DNA of 64,000 bases from DAOPYU01 sp942493245 (GCA_942493245.1 OW818685.1:4030001-4094000); one strand, 5' to 3'; numbered from the stretch's first letter, positions 39,218 to 49,739 are shown. A program made the numbers and translations. Notes: a model not told the origin generated them from the letters alone.

Positions 39218-39461
39218 GAAACAGCCTCCCCTTCAACTATTCCCCGCTCCCTCCGGGCGCCTCGAAAAAAACGGAGCGCATTTTGGAGAGCATTTTGGGG
39301 TTGCTTCCTGCGAAACAGAAGACTATAAGAAAACTTTGGGCCTGCGGAATACTTTCCGCACGGCTTGTTGCGTCTGGATACGACGCCTCTGTCCCCAAGA
39401 CAATTACTGTGTTCTCAATATGCTGGGTGTCACTTCAACCGGTGAAAAGGATTCCTCAGAC

Positions 39462-41618
39462 ATGGCTATGAAGTTCGGCAAGCGCGAGAAAATGGTCGTA
39501 GTTTCAATCATCGGATTGTTAATCATTGGCGCGCTCGACCTGTTGGTCTTTCGCAAGGCGGCTGAATCGTATCAACAGTTGGAAAAGCAACGTCAGGAAC
39601 TGGCGGCGAAAGAAAGCAGCGCTGCGACGGTGCCGCAAGATTTCGACCCCGAAAAATACAACGCCGAAACCGCCGTTGACGAAATCTTCATGTGGAAACT
39701 CGTCTTCGGCATGGACCTCATCACCACGCAGCCCTTCGTGGCCACCATGCCCAAACCCGTGAAACCCACCCTCCTGTCAGCCGAGGCGGCGGCAACTGCC
39801 ATGGCGATGGCCGCCGCGCCGGGGGGAGCGACTGGCGCCACCGGCGGCGCCACCGATTCGGCCTCCACCCCCCAGGAACTGGCCACCAAGATGGAAGACT
39901 ATAACAAGAAGATGCAATCTTGGAGCAAGATCAAGGAATGGAAAGACGCGGCGATCGAAGGGATTTTGACGCGCCAGATCGAACGCCTCATCAGCATGAA
40001 GGGCGCTTACGAAGGCAGTCAAACCTGGGCCGGCGACATCATCCTGACCGACGACACCACGGCCACGATCAACACCCAGCTGACCAATCCGCTTCAGTTG
40101 CCTTTCCTCACCGGGGCCAACACCCAGAAAACCAAATACTGGCAACTGCCCACCCAGTTGACTGCAACCGGGGCCGGTGTGTTGCCTCTAATCGGCGCGA
40201 TCAACAACGAATTCTCTCTCTTCAGTATCGTCACCGAAACCGATGTGCTCAACTACCAGCGCCGCCAGCAGACTTACAACCAGTCTATTACCGCTCTGGA
40301 AACGAATATGATTCAGCACCTGTTGCAACCGAACCGGCCCAAACCCGCCACGGCGGCTCACTCCGGCACGATGGTTCCCCTCCTCGCCAAGATCTGGCTT
40401 TCCCATCTCATCCTGCAACAAGTGGAAAGCACCGGACAACCGGCGATGATTGACAACCAGACGCCGCTCAACGCGGCCACATTGCGCAGAATCCTCAAAA
40501 CCAACCTCCCCGACGACCCCCTGAAACTCTATTACCTCCACCGCCAGCTTTTCCACCTCGAGAAACTCCTCGCTCTGGCCCGGAAAAACAGCGTGATTTC
40601 AATTGACTCCGTCAAACTGGAACGCGAGTTCAACATGGTCACCTACCCGCCGGATGCGGTCCAACAGGCTCAGGCCAGTTCAGGCGCCACCCCGGCTGCG
40701 GGCGCGCCAGGAGCCGCCGGAGCCATGGGGGCGGCGGGGGCAGGCGGAGCCGCCGTCGCAGGGGCAACCACCGGACAACCGTTGGGTCTCGGTATGCTGG
40801 CGAACGTAGAAGGCGCCGTACCCACCGCGCAAGGCTATCAGGATCCCTATGCTGAACCGGATATTCTGCCCACCGATGCCACTGGCGCGGCGGGAGCAGG
40901 CGCGCCTGGAATGATGCCGGGCGGGATGATGGGCGGCGCCGGAGGCTATCCCGGCGGCGGCCGTGGTGGCTATCCGGGCGGGGGCGGGGGGTACCCGGGG
41001 GGTCGTGGTGGCTATCCGGGCGGCGGCGGTTATCCGGGCAGAATGGGGGGAGGGTATCCGGGCGCCGGCGGTTATCCGGGCGCCGGGGGCACGGAAGCGA
41101 TGCCCGCCTACATGACGTCACGCTCGGAAATCGGCGTGGCCACTCTCCTCACGATCACCTTCACCGCGTCGAACAAGAACGCCATGCAATACCTCTACGA
41201 AATCACCCGCACTTCCGATCACTTCCGTATCGAAGGGATGGATATCCAGGCCGTGCCCGGCGCACCGGACATGGTCACCGTCACGGTGACGATCGAAGCG
41301 CCCGCCACCATCAAAAACGTCTCGAAACCCACCGACCCGTTCATGAAAGACGGAGTCCCCACCCCCGTGCTGGGTGACGCCAGTAGCGGCGCCAAAACCC
41401 TGGCCCAGCGGCTGGCGTGGAAAAAAGAAAAACTCCAGATAGATGTGGACAGTTGGATGAAGACCGCTCTGCAAAAAGCGGGACTGTCGTTGAAAGAACC
41501 CCCGGCGCCCGCTGAGGCGGCCACCCCTGGCGCAACACCCGGCATGCCCGGATCCCCCGGAGCTCCGGGAGGCGCGGCATCCGCGGAGGCAGTCCCCCCT
41601 GCGGCGCCAACCGCCTAG
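39462..41618 (+). CDS. Membrane protein with Gly-rich GGYPGG repeats (718 aa)
   Basis: One N-terminal helix (about residues 10-30, VVVSIIGLLIIGALDLLVF) is followed by a coiled-coil stretch (QQLEKQRQELAAKE), a long helical middle region, a Gly/Tyr/Pro-rich repeat segment (about residues 480-545; units GGYPGG) and a small C-terminal domain (TLLTITFTASNKNAMQYLYE ... PDMVTVTVTIEAP). The helix plus coiled coil plus small alpha/beta domain recalls PilO-type assembly proteins and Amuc_1100-like proteins, but this is by layout only. The start at 39462 has AAAAGGA upstream; the longer frame includes spacer sequence. It lies next to lpxL. Function unknown. Confidence 0.7.
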   Translation: MAMKFGKREKMVVVSIIGLLIIGALDLLVFRKAAESYQQLEKQRQELAAKESSAATVPQDFDPEKYNAETAVDEIFMWKLVFGMDLITTQPFVATMPKPVKPTLLSAEAAATAMAMAAAPGGATGATGGATDSASTPQELATKMEDYNKKMQSWSKIKEWKDAAIEGILTRQIERLISMKGAYEGSQTWAGDIILTDDTTATINTQLTNPLQLPFLTGANTQKTKYWQLPTQLTATGAGVLPLIGAINNEFSLFSIVTETDVLNYQRRQQTYNQSITALETNMIQHLLQPNRPKPATAAHSGTMVPLLAKIWLSHLILQQVESTGQPAMIDNQTPLNAATLRRILKTNLPDDPLKLYYLHRQLFHLEKLLALARKNSVISIDSVKLEREFNMVTYPPDAVQQAQASSGATPAAGAPGAAGAMGAAGAGGAAVAGATTGQPLGLGMLANVEGAVPTAQGYQDPYAEPDILPTDATGAAGAGAPGMMPGGMMGGAGGYPGGGRGGYPGGGGGYPGGRGGYPGGGGYPGRMGGGYPGAGGYPGAGGTEAMPAYMTSRSEIGVATLLTITFTASNKNAMQYLYEITRTSDHFRIEGMDIQAVPGAPDMVTVTVTIEAPATIKNVSKPTDPFMKDGVPTPVLGDASSGAKTLAQRLAWKKEKLQIDVDSWMKTALQKAGLSLKEPPAPAEAATPGATPGMPGSPGAPGGAASAEAVPPAAPTA

Positions 41619-41766
41619 TCACCCGCTCCCGGACAGAACCGAGCATTCGGAGTCACCCGATGCGAGTTGCCAGCAAGACGCCCCGCCGTTTCTCCCCGAG
41701 AGATGGCGGGGCAAAATATAAGAGGAAAACGGCTCCTCCAAGGCTCTCAAAGAAGGCCCCCAACCC

Positions 41767-42699
41767 GTGAGCGCTCCCCCCCCCCAGCCCCCCCGTTTCG
41801 CGCACCGCCTCGAGTATGGCCTGGTCGTCACCGTGCGCGCGCTCCTGCGGCTCGTGCCGGAACACTGGCACAACGCCGTTTGCCGGGGCGTGGGCTGGTT
41901 CTGGCAAACCGCAGCCCCCATCCGCCGCTCCGTTGTTCTCGACAACCTCCGCCGCGCATTTCCCGACCAGTCCCCGGCCTGGCACAGCCGGGTGGCCCGC
42001 GACTGCGTGGCGCACTTTGCCTACATGCTCGGATTCTTTCCCCTGATCGTGGAAAAAGGCGGCGCAGCGGCGCTCGAACGGCTGGTCGCAAAAGTGGAGG
42101 GGGAAGAATACGGCCAGGCGGGCGGAATCGGAAACGGACCCAGCATTATGGCCAGCGCCCACTTCGGCAACTGGGAACTGGCCATTGACTATCTCACGGT
42201 CCACCGCCACCTGAAGGCGGCCGCCGTAGCCAAGCCCATGCACAACCCTCTGGTCGAGGAACTGGTCGCCCGCAACCGCCGCAGATTCGGCTGGGACATC
42301 ATCTCGACCCGCGAGGATCCCATCCGTCCCCTTCTGCAGGGTTTGCGGGACGGACTTTGCATGATTCTGCTGGCCGATCAGGACGCGCGCAGCGAAGGAA
42401 TTTTTATCCCCTTCTTCGGCCACCTCGCCTCAACCCCGGTTGGCCCGGCCATGCTGGCCTGCCGCTTCAAGATCCCCCTGACCGTCGGACTGGCCCGTCG
42501 CGATCCACTCGACGGACGCCATTACCTGCGCTACTATCCGCCGCTTTTTCCCGATCCCGCAGCCGACCGCAAGACGGAAGTCGAACGCCTCACCCGCGCC
42601 TACCTCGCGTACCTCGAAGAAGCCATCCGCGAGCACCCGGAACAATACTTCTGGTTTCACAAACGCTGGAAAACCCGCCCCCCCGTCTCCACCGACTGA
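41767..42699 (+). CDS. Lipid A acyltransferase, LpxL/HtrB family (310 aa)
   Basis: It adds a secondary acyl chain to the lipid A precursor at the inner membrane. The catalytic H-x4-D/E motif is HFGNWE (His132/Glu137), and the family's VAKPMHNPLVEELVARNR and ADQDARSEGIFIPFFGHLA segments follow. It ends with the hallmark PEQYFWFHKRWKTRP. The start is GTG at 41767. Substrate (first or second secondary acylation) cannot be decided. With the LptE- and LolA-like genes it shows an LPS-bearing outer membrane. Confidence 0.9.
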   Translation: MSAPPPQPPRFAHRLEYGLVVTVRALLRLVPEHWHNAVCRGVGWFWQTAAPIRRSVVLDNLRRAFPDQSPAWHSRVARDCVAHFAYMLGFFPLIVEKGGAAALERLVAKVEGEEYGQAGGIGNGPSIMASAHFGNWELAIDYLTVHRHLKAAAVAKPMHNPLVEELVARNRRRFGWDIISTREDPIRPLLQGLRDGLCMILLADQDARSEGIFIPFFGHLASTPVGPAMLACRFKIPLTVGLARRDPLDGRHYLRYYPPLFPDPAADRKTEVERLTRAYLAYLEEAIREHPEQYFWFHKRWKTRPPVSTD

Positions 42700-42883
42700 G
42701 CGGAATGGCGACGCCTGGAATTCCGATCGTGCCCGTCTCAGCATGCGCGAGCGCTTTGACCATCGGCGGTCGCCGTTCGTACAGTCAGCGTCCCCGTCAG
42801 TATCGGTTTTCCTCACAGATCCTGCCACGTTGCATTCTTCATGATGCGAACTCGAAGGAGGCTTTCGGAATAGGAAAAAAACC

Positions 42884-42953
42884 TGGACAGGATGACAGGA
42901 TCAACAGGATGCGAATCGAATCTCCCATATCCTGTAAATCCCGTTATCCCGTC
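42884..42953. repeat. Spacer repeat of the 'ACAGGATGACAGGATC' family
   Basis: ACAGGATGACAGGATCAACA (about 42888-42907) with an inverted partner (CCTGTAAATCCCGTTATCCC) ending near 42950. It occupies the middle of the gene-free stretch 42700-43067, which otherwise shows nothing. Confidence 0.65.
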
Positions 42954-43067
42954 TGTTCTTCTTTGTTTTTTCATCGCAAGAAGGATTCTCACCAGGGGAT
43001 AGAAGATTGCTTCCGGATGCCGCCCGAATCGTGTCATTTTGAATGCGACTGCGTATCAGATCTCTCC

Positions 43068-44267
43068 CTAAAAATGCAGAAAACTCGATTCCGACGGTTG
43101 GACAACAGCCCCCTGCCGATCCACGAACCGAACCCCTTGCGGCTCCGCCGTCACTTTCCCGATCCGCGTGATGCGCAACGGACGACCACCCCCCGCCGCC
43201 CGCGCCACCGCATCCCGCCAGTTCTCAAACGGCTCGGAGGTCGCAAAAACCAACTCATAGTCCTCCCCTCCCGTCAACGCCATCTGCTCCGGCGCGACGG
43301 AACAGCCCGCCGCATACCGACGCAAGGCGGACGAAAGAGGAAGCGCGGCCAGACGCACCTCGAAACCACAACACGACGCACGCGCCAGGCGTGGCAGATC
43401 GCACGCCAGACCGTCGCTCAGGTCCATCATCGCCGCATCGGGACACAGTCGCGCGATAGCGCCTCCAGCCGCAACCCGCGCCCCGGGGCATTGGTGACGC
43501 TGCACCAGAAAAGCCCGATCCCGGGCCGGGAGTTGAGAGAACGATTCGACCGCCCGTTTTCCCGCACCCTGTGGCCCCAACTTCAGAGAAACACCCGATA
43601 CTGCCGACTCGGCTGACTCGGCCTCCTGGAGCAAAATCCGCAAGCCCGCCATCGAGTCGCCCAGGGTGCCCGTAACATAGAGAGACTGCCCCACCCGCGC
43701 CCGGTTACGCAAAGGCGCTTCCACGCCGGGCATCAACAATCCGCCCGCCACAACATTCAACACCACCCGTTCCGACCGCACCGTATCGCCTCCCAGGCAG
43801 AGGCAACCGTAGGGGTCCAGCGCGTCGCGCATCCCGGTATAAAGCGCTTCGATCCAGTCCGCCGAAATGTCCGCCGGAACCCCAAGCGACACCAGAATCC
43901 ACGCGGGCCACGCCCCCGCCGCCGCCAGATCGCTCAGATTCACCTCCACCGCTTTCGCGCCCAGAACGCGCGGCGGATGAGAAGACAGAAAATGCGTTCC
44001 CTCGACCAGCAGATCGGTCGTCAGGGCCATGCGCGAACCAGCGCCTCCTCCCACCCGAACCAGCGCCGTATCGTCGCCAATATCCGCAAGCACTTCGAAC
44101 GCGGCCCAGGAAGGCACTCCCGCCGACTTCCGGTCTTTCCGCCCACACCCATCCCGACGCATCCAACGGGCAATCCGCTCCACCAGCGCGTTTTCCCCCA
44201 ATGCGCCCAGAGTATGCCCCAGCGACTCGTCCAGTGTTTTACCCGAAGTCAGAATCTGCTTTTTCAT
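43068..44267 (-). CDS. thiL: Thiamine-monophosphate kinase (399 aa)
   Basis: It phosphorylates thiamine monophosphate to the active diphosphate. Family motifs are present: ADIGDDTALV (Mg/ATP site), TTDLLVEGTHF, VNLSDLAAAGAWP, YGCLCLGGDTV, MDLSDGLACDLPRLARAS and TGGEDYELVFA. The N-terminus has a Gly/Lys-rich insert (DGCGRKDRKSAGVPS) and the length is above the usual ~330. The start at 44267 has AGGGGA only a few nt upstream, so the start is less certain. It is last in the thi operon, separated from thiE by a repeat-filled spacer. Confidence 0.92.
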   Translation of the reverse strand: MKKQILTSGKTLDESLGHTLGALGENALVERIARWMRRDGCGRKDRKSAGVPSWAAFEVLADIGDDTALVRVGGGAGSRMALTTDLLVEGTHFLSSHPPRVLGAKAVEVNLSDLAAAGAWPAWILVSLGVPADISADWIEALYTGMRDALDPYGCLCLGGDTVRSERVVLNVVAGGLLMPGVEAPLRNRARVGQSLYVTGTLGDSMAGLRILLQEAESAESAVSGVSLKLGPQGAGKRAVESFSQLPARDRAFLVQRHQCPGARVAAGGAIARLCPDAAMMDLSDGLACDLPRLARASCCGFEVRLAALPLSSALRRYAAGCSVAPEQMALTGGEDYELVFATSEPFENWRDAVARAAGGGRPLRITRIGKVTAEPQGVRFVDRQGAVVQPSESSFLHF

Positions 44268-44289
44268 AGTCCCCTGCCGTCCGCCCCAG

Positions 44290-44350
44290 CGGTTCGGACC
44301 GCCAACATCACCAACCCGCGCGGTTCGGACCGCCGGCGTCCCCGCCGGCG
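44290..44350. repeat. 'GGACCGCCGGCGTCCCCGCC' spacer repeats inside the thi operon
   Basis: Two units (about 44293-44310 and 44326-44350) lie between the stop of thiE and the start of thiL. They are palindromic and of the same family as 38741-38837. Confidence 0.6.
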
Positions 44351-44455
44351 CCGTGGTAAAACTCCCTCGCACTCTGGAAAATTTTCCGTTGAACCGGGTG
44401 AACAAAGTGACCGGAGTAAACAATACCGAACCGACGAATAATCCCGCCGGTCCCC

Positions 44456-45133
44456 TCAACCCAAACCTGCGTCCCCACCACCCTGTGATTTCTTTCGGAA
44501 ACACTCAATCCGTTCCATAAACTCCCGAACGGCTCCAACGGGATCGGCGGCGCGGCAAATCGCGGAAATCACGGCCACATTCTCCACCCCGGTGGCCAAA
44601 ACCGAATTGAGATTCTCCAGCCCGATCCCCCCGATCGCCACCACAGGCAACCGGCTGTTGCGGCAGGCCCACTCGATCAACTCGACACCCGTCACCGGGT
44701 CGGGGAACTCCTTCGACGCGGTGGAAAAAACCGGTCCCACGCCGATATAATCCACCGGCAAGTCCTGCGCCTGTTTGATCTGATCGCGATTGTGCGTTGA
44801 GAAGCCGACAATTTTGTTCGGGCCGACAATCAGCCGGGCCTCGAGCGGGGAGATATCCCCCTGCCCCACATGGACCCCGTCGGCGTTCAAATGCAACGCC
44901 AGCCAGGGATCGTCATTGACCATAAACTGAATACCCGCGGCATGCGTGATCTGACGCAGTTCCTGCCCCACCCGCTCGACCACATCAGGGTCAATGTCCT
45001 TGGCGCGCAGCTGGACCACCCGCAATCCCGCCTGCGCGGCCTCGCGCACAAAAGCGGGGAAACGCTCACTTCGCACCATTGCTTCATCGGAAAGCAGGTA
45101 AAGGCCCCAATGCCCGGGTTGGGAAGAGGTCAT
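44456..45133 (-). CDS. thiE: Thiamine-phosphate synthase (225 aa)
   Basis: It joins the thiazole and pyrimidine halves of thiamine phosphate. The TIM-barrel motifs read VVQLRAKDID, FMVNDDPWLALHLNADGVHV, GQGDISPLEAR, GFSTHN and DYIGVGPVFSTASK, then VVAIGGIGLENL. All are intact. The start at 45133 is 6 nt from the stop of the coiled-coil gene, so the two are translated from one message. Confidence 0.95.
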   Translation of the reverse strand: MTSSQPGHWGLYLLSDEAMVRSERFPAFVREAAQAGLRVVQLRAKDIDPDVVERVGQELRQITHAAGIQFMVNDDPWLALHLNADGVHVGQGDISPLEARLIVGPNKIVGFSTHNRDQIKQAQDLPVDYIGVGPVFSTASKEFPDPVTGVELIEWACRNSRLPVVAIGGIGLENLNSVLATGVENVAVISAICRAADPVGAVREFMERIECFRKKSQGGGDAGLG

Positions 45134-45139
45134 CTCGGA

Positions 45140-45628
45140 TTATTCCCGGAAAAGATCGCCCACAACCAGCGCGCTGGCCTTGCGGGACTGTTTCTGCAGA
45201 TCGCCCACTTCCTTTTCGAGCTGACGCTCGGTCTCACGCAATTCCGCCACCCGCTCTTCCGCTTCCGGAATCAACGCCTCGCGCAACTCCTGCAACTGCT
45301 CATGACGATCCTGCACGCCCCGTTGCAGACTCTTGACCACATTCTCCTGCGTCTGAAGAATCTTGGTCTTCAAGGCAAGCAATTTCTTGCGCTCCTTGTC
45401 CTGCTCATCGCCGATCTTCTTCTTCAACTCGTCAATGCGCGCCTCTTCCTTGTCCAGGCGTTGACGCGCTTCGTCGTTGGCGTTGTTGCTGGCCACCAGT
45501 TTCAGAATCTCGCTGCGGGAGTTTTCCAGAGAATCCAGCCGCTCTTCCAGCCGCGTGATCTCGCGATCATGCTCCAGACGCGTTTCCTCGTACTTGGCGA
45601 TCAGTTCTGTCAATTCTTTCAAAGGCAT
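45140..45628 (-). CDS. Coiled-coil protein of unknown function in the thi operon (162 aa)
   Basis: Almost the entire protein is one long coiled coil rich in Glu, Lys, Arg and Leu (LEERLDSLENSRSEI ... ELREALIPEAEERVAELRE). A short C-terminal end reads SALVVGDLFRE. No signal peptide or membrane helix is seen. It lies between thiG and thiE, 49 nt after thiG and 6 nt before thiE. The start at 45628 has AGGAG 12 nt upstream. A link to thiamine synthesis is inferred only from position; coiled coils this simple can be placed by chance. Confidence 0.75.
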   Translation of the reverse strand: MPLKELTELIAKYEETRLEHDREITRLEERLDSLENSRSEILKLVASNNANDEARQRLDKEEARIDELKKKIGDEQDKERKKLLALKTKILQTQENVVKSLQRGVQDRHEQLQELREALIPEAEERVAELRETERQLEKEVGDLQKQSRKASALVVGDLFRE

Positions 45629-45677
45629 AACGACATCGTTCTCCTGAGGCAGGCCGTTTGCGGCCCATGCATCTTTT

Positions 45678-46451
45678 TCAGAAATCCAGAATCGGACTGC
45701 TCGCCGAGGCGTAAGGTTTCTTCGGAATCCGGCCCGAGAGGAACGCCAGACGTCCCGCTTCGGAGGCCAGACGCAACGCCCGCGCCATCCCCACCGCATC
45801 CTGCGCCTGCGCGATCGCCGTGTTGAGCAACACCCCGTCCACACCCAGTTCAAACGCCTTGGCCACATCCGACGCCGTACCCACACCGGCGTCCACAATA
45901 CAGGGCACACTCAAGGCTTCCACACAGAACCGGATATAACTAGGATTCAGAATCCCCCGGCCCGATCCAATCGGCGCACCGGCGGGCATCACCACCGCCG
46001 CGCCCGCTTCCTGAAGCCGGACGGCCATAACCGGGTCGTCGTTCGTGTAGGCCATCACCGTGAACCCCTCGTCGGCCAGTTGCTTTGTGGCATCCAGCGT
46101 CGCCGCCACATCCGGCAGCAGCGTCCGCTCGTCGCCCAACACTTCCAGCTTGACCAGATCGCCAATCTCGAGTTCCCGCGCCAGATGCGCCACCTTGATC
46201 GCGTCCGCGCGATTGAAACACCCTGCCGTATTCGGCAGAATCGTGTACCCGCCGCGAATCAGCGCATCCAGCAGGTTTTCGTCACCCCGCTTCGAGAGAT
46301 CCACCCGACGCAACGCCACCGTCACGATTTCGGCGCCCGACTCGCGCAACGCCTCTTCCATGATCGGGAATGACTCATATTTCCCCGTGCCCACCAACAG
46401 GCGCGACTTGTATTCGTGATTTCCAATTTTCAAGACCTTATCCACGACCAT
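45678..46451 (-). CDS. thiG: Thiazole synthase (257 aa)
   Basis: It builds the thiazole ring of thiamine using sulfur from ThiS thiocarboxylate. Diagnostic segments: LLVGTGKYESF, TVALRRVDL, ILPNTAGCF, the catalytic Lys101 in VKLEVLGD, VVMPAGAPIGSGRGI and VDAGVGTASDVAKAFELG. The length is full. It follows thiS after a 215-nt repeat-bearing spacer. Confidence 0.97.
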   Translation of the reverse strand: MVVDKVLKIGNHEYKSRLLVGTGKYESFPIMEEALRESGAEIVTVALRRVDLSKRGDENLLDALIRGGYTILPNTAGCFNRADAIKVAHLARELEIGDLVKLEVLGDERTLLPDVAATLDATKQLADEGFTVMAYTNDDPVMAVRLQEAGAAVVMPAGAPIGSGRGILNPSYIRFCVEALSVPCIVDAGVGTASDVAKAFELGVDGVLLNTAIAQAQDAVGMARALRLASEAGRLAFLSGRIPKKPYASASSPILDF

Positions 46452-46488
46452 CTCAAAATCCTTTACGATAAATATGAAACCTCAACTC

Positions 46489-46600
46489 GTACCGCCAACA
46501 TCCCCGCCGGCCCCGCAATATCTTTCCCTCCGCCGCTCGGCAGAACCTCCACCGGACTCAGTGGACAAAGTGGACATCAAGGACGAAGAAACGGACACTA
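46489..46600. repeat. Spacer repeats between thiS and thiG
   Basis: One GTACCGCCAACATCCCCGCC unit (46489-46508) is followed by a GGACTCAGTGGACAAAGTGG unit (about 46555-46574), another repeat form common in environmental genomes. They sit inside the thi operon. Confidence 0.5.
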
Positions 46601-46666
46601 CTCGCTGCAATCTCCGAGGGGATTCCGTTCCTCCCTCTTCTTCCCGTTTCCCGCCGAATTTCGACC

Positions 46667-46867
46667 TCACCCACCGCCCACCATCTGGACGATTTCCACA
46701 ACAGCCCCCTCACTCAGGACCGTCTGGGTAAAATCCGCCTTCCGCACCACCTCTCCGTCCAGCAACACGGCCAGCCGCTGCCCAGTCAACCCCAACTGTT
46801 CCAGCAATTCCGACACCGCCGCGCCGTCCCGCAACTCCGAGGCTTTTCCATTGACCACCACCTGCAT
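46667..46867 (-). CDS. thiS: Sulfur carrier protein ThiS (66 aa)
   Basis: A small ubiquitin-like carrier whose C-terminal Gly-Gly is thiocarboxylated and donates sulfur to ThiG. It begins MQVVVNGKASELRDGAAVSE, continues with LLEQLGLTGQRLAVLLDGEVV, and ends QMVGGG. The 66-residue length is typical. The start at 46867 is chosen for length; an upstream in-frame ATG would add about 17 non-family residues. First gene of the operon; no TPP riboswitch core was found upstream. Confidence 0.92.
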   Translation of the reverse strand: MQVVVNGKASELRDGAAVSELLEQLGLTGQRLAVLLDGEVVRKADFTQTVLSEGAVVEIVQMVGGG

Positions 46868-47144
46868 AACCGACTCCACCTCACTCCTGAAATCCATACC
46901 CGGAGACTCCAGGCGCACCCTTGTCCCGTCCCCCTCAGTTCAAGGTGTTCCGACTATAACCCGCCGTCCGGAGGCTGTCAAGAAACGATCTCACCCCGCC
47001 CATTTTGTCATTGATCCCTCATCTATTTGTCCGAGGGATTGCAACTATCGAGAGCGGCAGAAACGAGAGGGATTGAGGATTGTGTCCAGCCAACCGACCG
47101 ACCGCAAACACGCCTTCCAACCGCTTTCAAACTCCCACGCTCCC

Positions 47145-47996
47145 TCACACCTCGTCCGCGAACCGGCGCGATCCCTGAGAAAACACCCACCGGGAAACCA
47201 GGAAGAGCGCCGTGGTGGTCCCCCCCGCCACGCCCAGATAGAACACCAGCAGGGAATCGGACACCTCGAGAGGCGGCGTATCGTACAGCAGCACCCGGCG
47301 GTAAGCCACACAGATCGGCGTCATCGGATTGAGCCAGTAAAGCGACTCAATCCATTCGGGCAGGTGACCCGACTCGACCGCCTCATGTACCAGCTGCGCC
47401 GGATAAACGATCGGCGTGGCGTAGAACCACGCCTGAAGCCCTACCTCCGACAAGGATTCGACATCGCGATAGAACACATTGAGTGACGAGACCAGAAACG
47501 CGATCGCCTGAACCAGCACAGTCAACAACAGAGTCAAACCCACAAAACCCACCAACTGCAGGGCCAGACTCGGTACGCTCAACGCGCGAGCGCCCGGAAT
47601 CGCAACCAGAATCAACGGGAACACGACCAACATCCCGAGCAGAAAATTCAAAAGATTCCCAGCCACCGTCGTGATCGGGAACACCTCGATGGGCAGTTTG
47701 ACCTTTTTGATCAGATTTGAGTGCGACAACACGGCCCAATGCCCTTCGGCCACACATCGCGCCAGATAGGACCAGACCAGAATACCCACGAGCAGGTGAA
47801 GATAAAACGGCACACCCGGATTGGGCGATTCGACCTGGAGCACCACATTGAACGCAAAATGAAAAATCGCAACCAACGCCAACGGCTTGGCGAACGACCA
47901 GAGAAACCCCAGCACCGAGGATTGATACCGCACGAGCAGATCGCGACGAATCAACGTGAAAAGGAGCTCTCGAACCCGCCACAAATCCCGCAGCAT
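47145..47996 (-). CDS. ABC-2 type permease, polysaccharide export (Wzm-like) (283 aa)
   Basis: Integral membrane half of an ABC exporter for O-antigen or teichoic-acid-like polymers. It opens with the amphipathic RELLFTLIRRDLLVRYQSSVLGFLWSF, typical of Wzm/RfbA/TagG, followed by about six membrane helices with conserved FLVSSLNVFYRDVESL and YATPIVYP segments. The start at 47996 has AGGGAAA upstream. The ATPase partner (Wzt) is not adjacent on either side, which is unusual. The spacer 46868-47144 shows no gene. Confidence 0.85.
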   Translation of the reverse strand: MLRDLWRVRELLFTLIRRDLLVRYQSSVLGFLWSFAKPLALVAIFHFAFNVVLQVESPNPGVPFYLHLLVGILVWSYLARCVAEGHWAVLSHSNLIKKVKLPIEVFPITTVAGNLLNFLLGMLVVFPLILVAIPGARALSVPSLALQLVGFVGLTLLLTVLVQAIAFLVSSLNVFYRDVESLSEVGLQAWFYATPIVYPAQLVHEAVESGHLPEWIESLYWLNPMTPICVAYRRVLLYDTPPLEVSDSLLVFYLGVAGGTTTALFLVSRWVFSQGSRRFADEV

Positions 47997-48138
47997 GTGC
48001 GAACTTTCCCTTTCTTCCCGACCGTACTGGAATCGAATCGTCGTCCAACGCCATACCCGTGCCGACCACGCAAGGCGAGTGTACCGGTTTCCCCCGCATT
48101 TCCCAAGCGGGAAATCCATCCGCCCCCTGAAACGGAAA

Positions 48139-48174
48139 GAATCCCGCTCCGGGCTGCACACCCAGGCGGGATTC
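48139..48174 (-). terminator. Possible terminator of the acyl-CoA dehydrogenase gene
   Basis: GAATCCCGC (48139-48147) is inverted at 48166-48174 with an 18-nt loop. On the minus strand it is followed by a T-rich run (TTCTTTCCGTTTC). It is about 40 nt past the stop at 48214. Confidence 0.4.
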
Positions 48175-48213
48175 TCAGTTATCCCTTTTCAATCCGTCGA
48201 AACCGCGTTTTGA

Positions 48214-49365
<1,152 letters not shown>

Positions 49366-49739
49366 TATTTTTCCTCTCAAACCAGATAAAGTGTCAACCC
49401 ATTCCATTCACTCCAAAGGCTCCTGGAGAGCGGGTCGGGCCAGATTCCCAGAACGGTATTGCGGACGATCCATCAGACGCCGCACGCCCCTGCGGGCGCT
49501 CAAGCGCGGAACACTATCGATATTCCCCCCAAAAAAAGCAACTCAAAAGCGTATCCCCCAGCGGCCCGAGGGACTCCCGGCCTCCAAATGCCCATACGAA
49601 ATACTCCCCTGTCTCGGGTTAACAAGCCACAAAAAAAACAAAATCACAGAAAAAAAGGCCGAACAGAACCTCTCCTCCCAACCATTGTCAATCTTCCGTG
49701 TTGCCTGCCCCGCACAATCAAGCACAGGACAGACCGGCC
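49366..49739. other. Gene-free spacer
   Basis: No gene was found. It includes A-rich runs (ACAAAAAAAACAAAAT-like, about 49626-49660) that resemble decayed spacer repeats of the 'CCACAAAAAACACAGAAA' kind. Confidence 0.4.

Noticed and set aside
40911..41100. Tandem GGYPGG DNA repeats as a CRISPR-like or minisatellite array
   Set aside because: They are in frame within a long gene and encode a Gly/Tyr/Pro-rich segment; there are no unique spacers.
46868..47144. Possible TPP riboswitch before thiS
   Set aside because: The conserved CTGAGA and GGATAATACC-type cores are not present on the minus strand.
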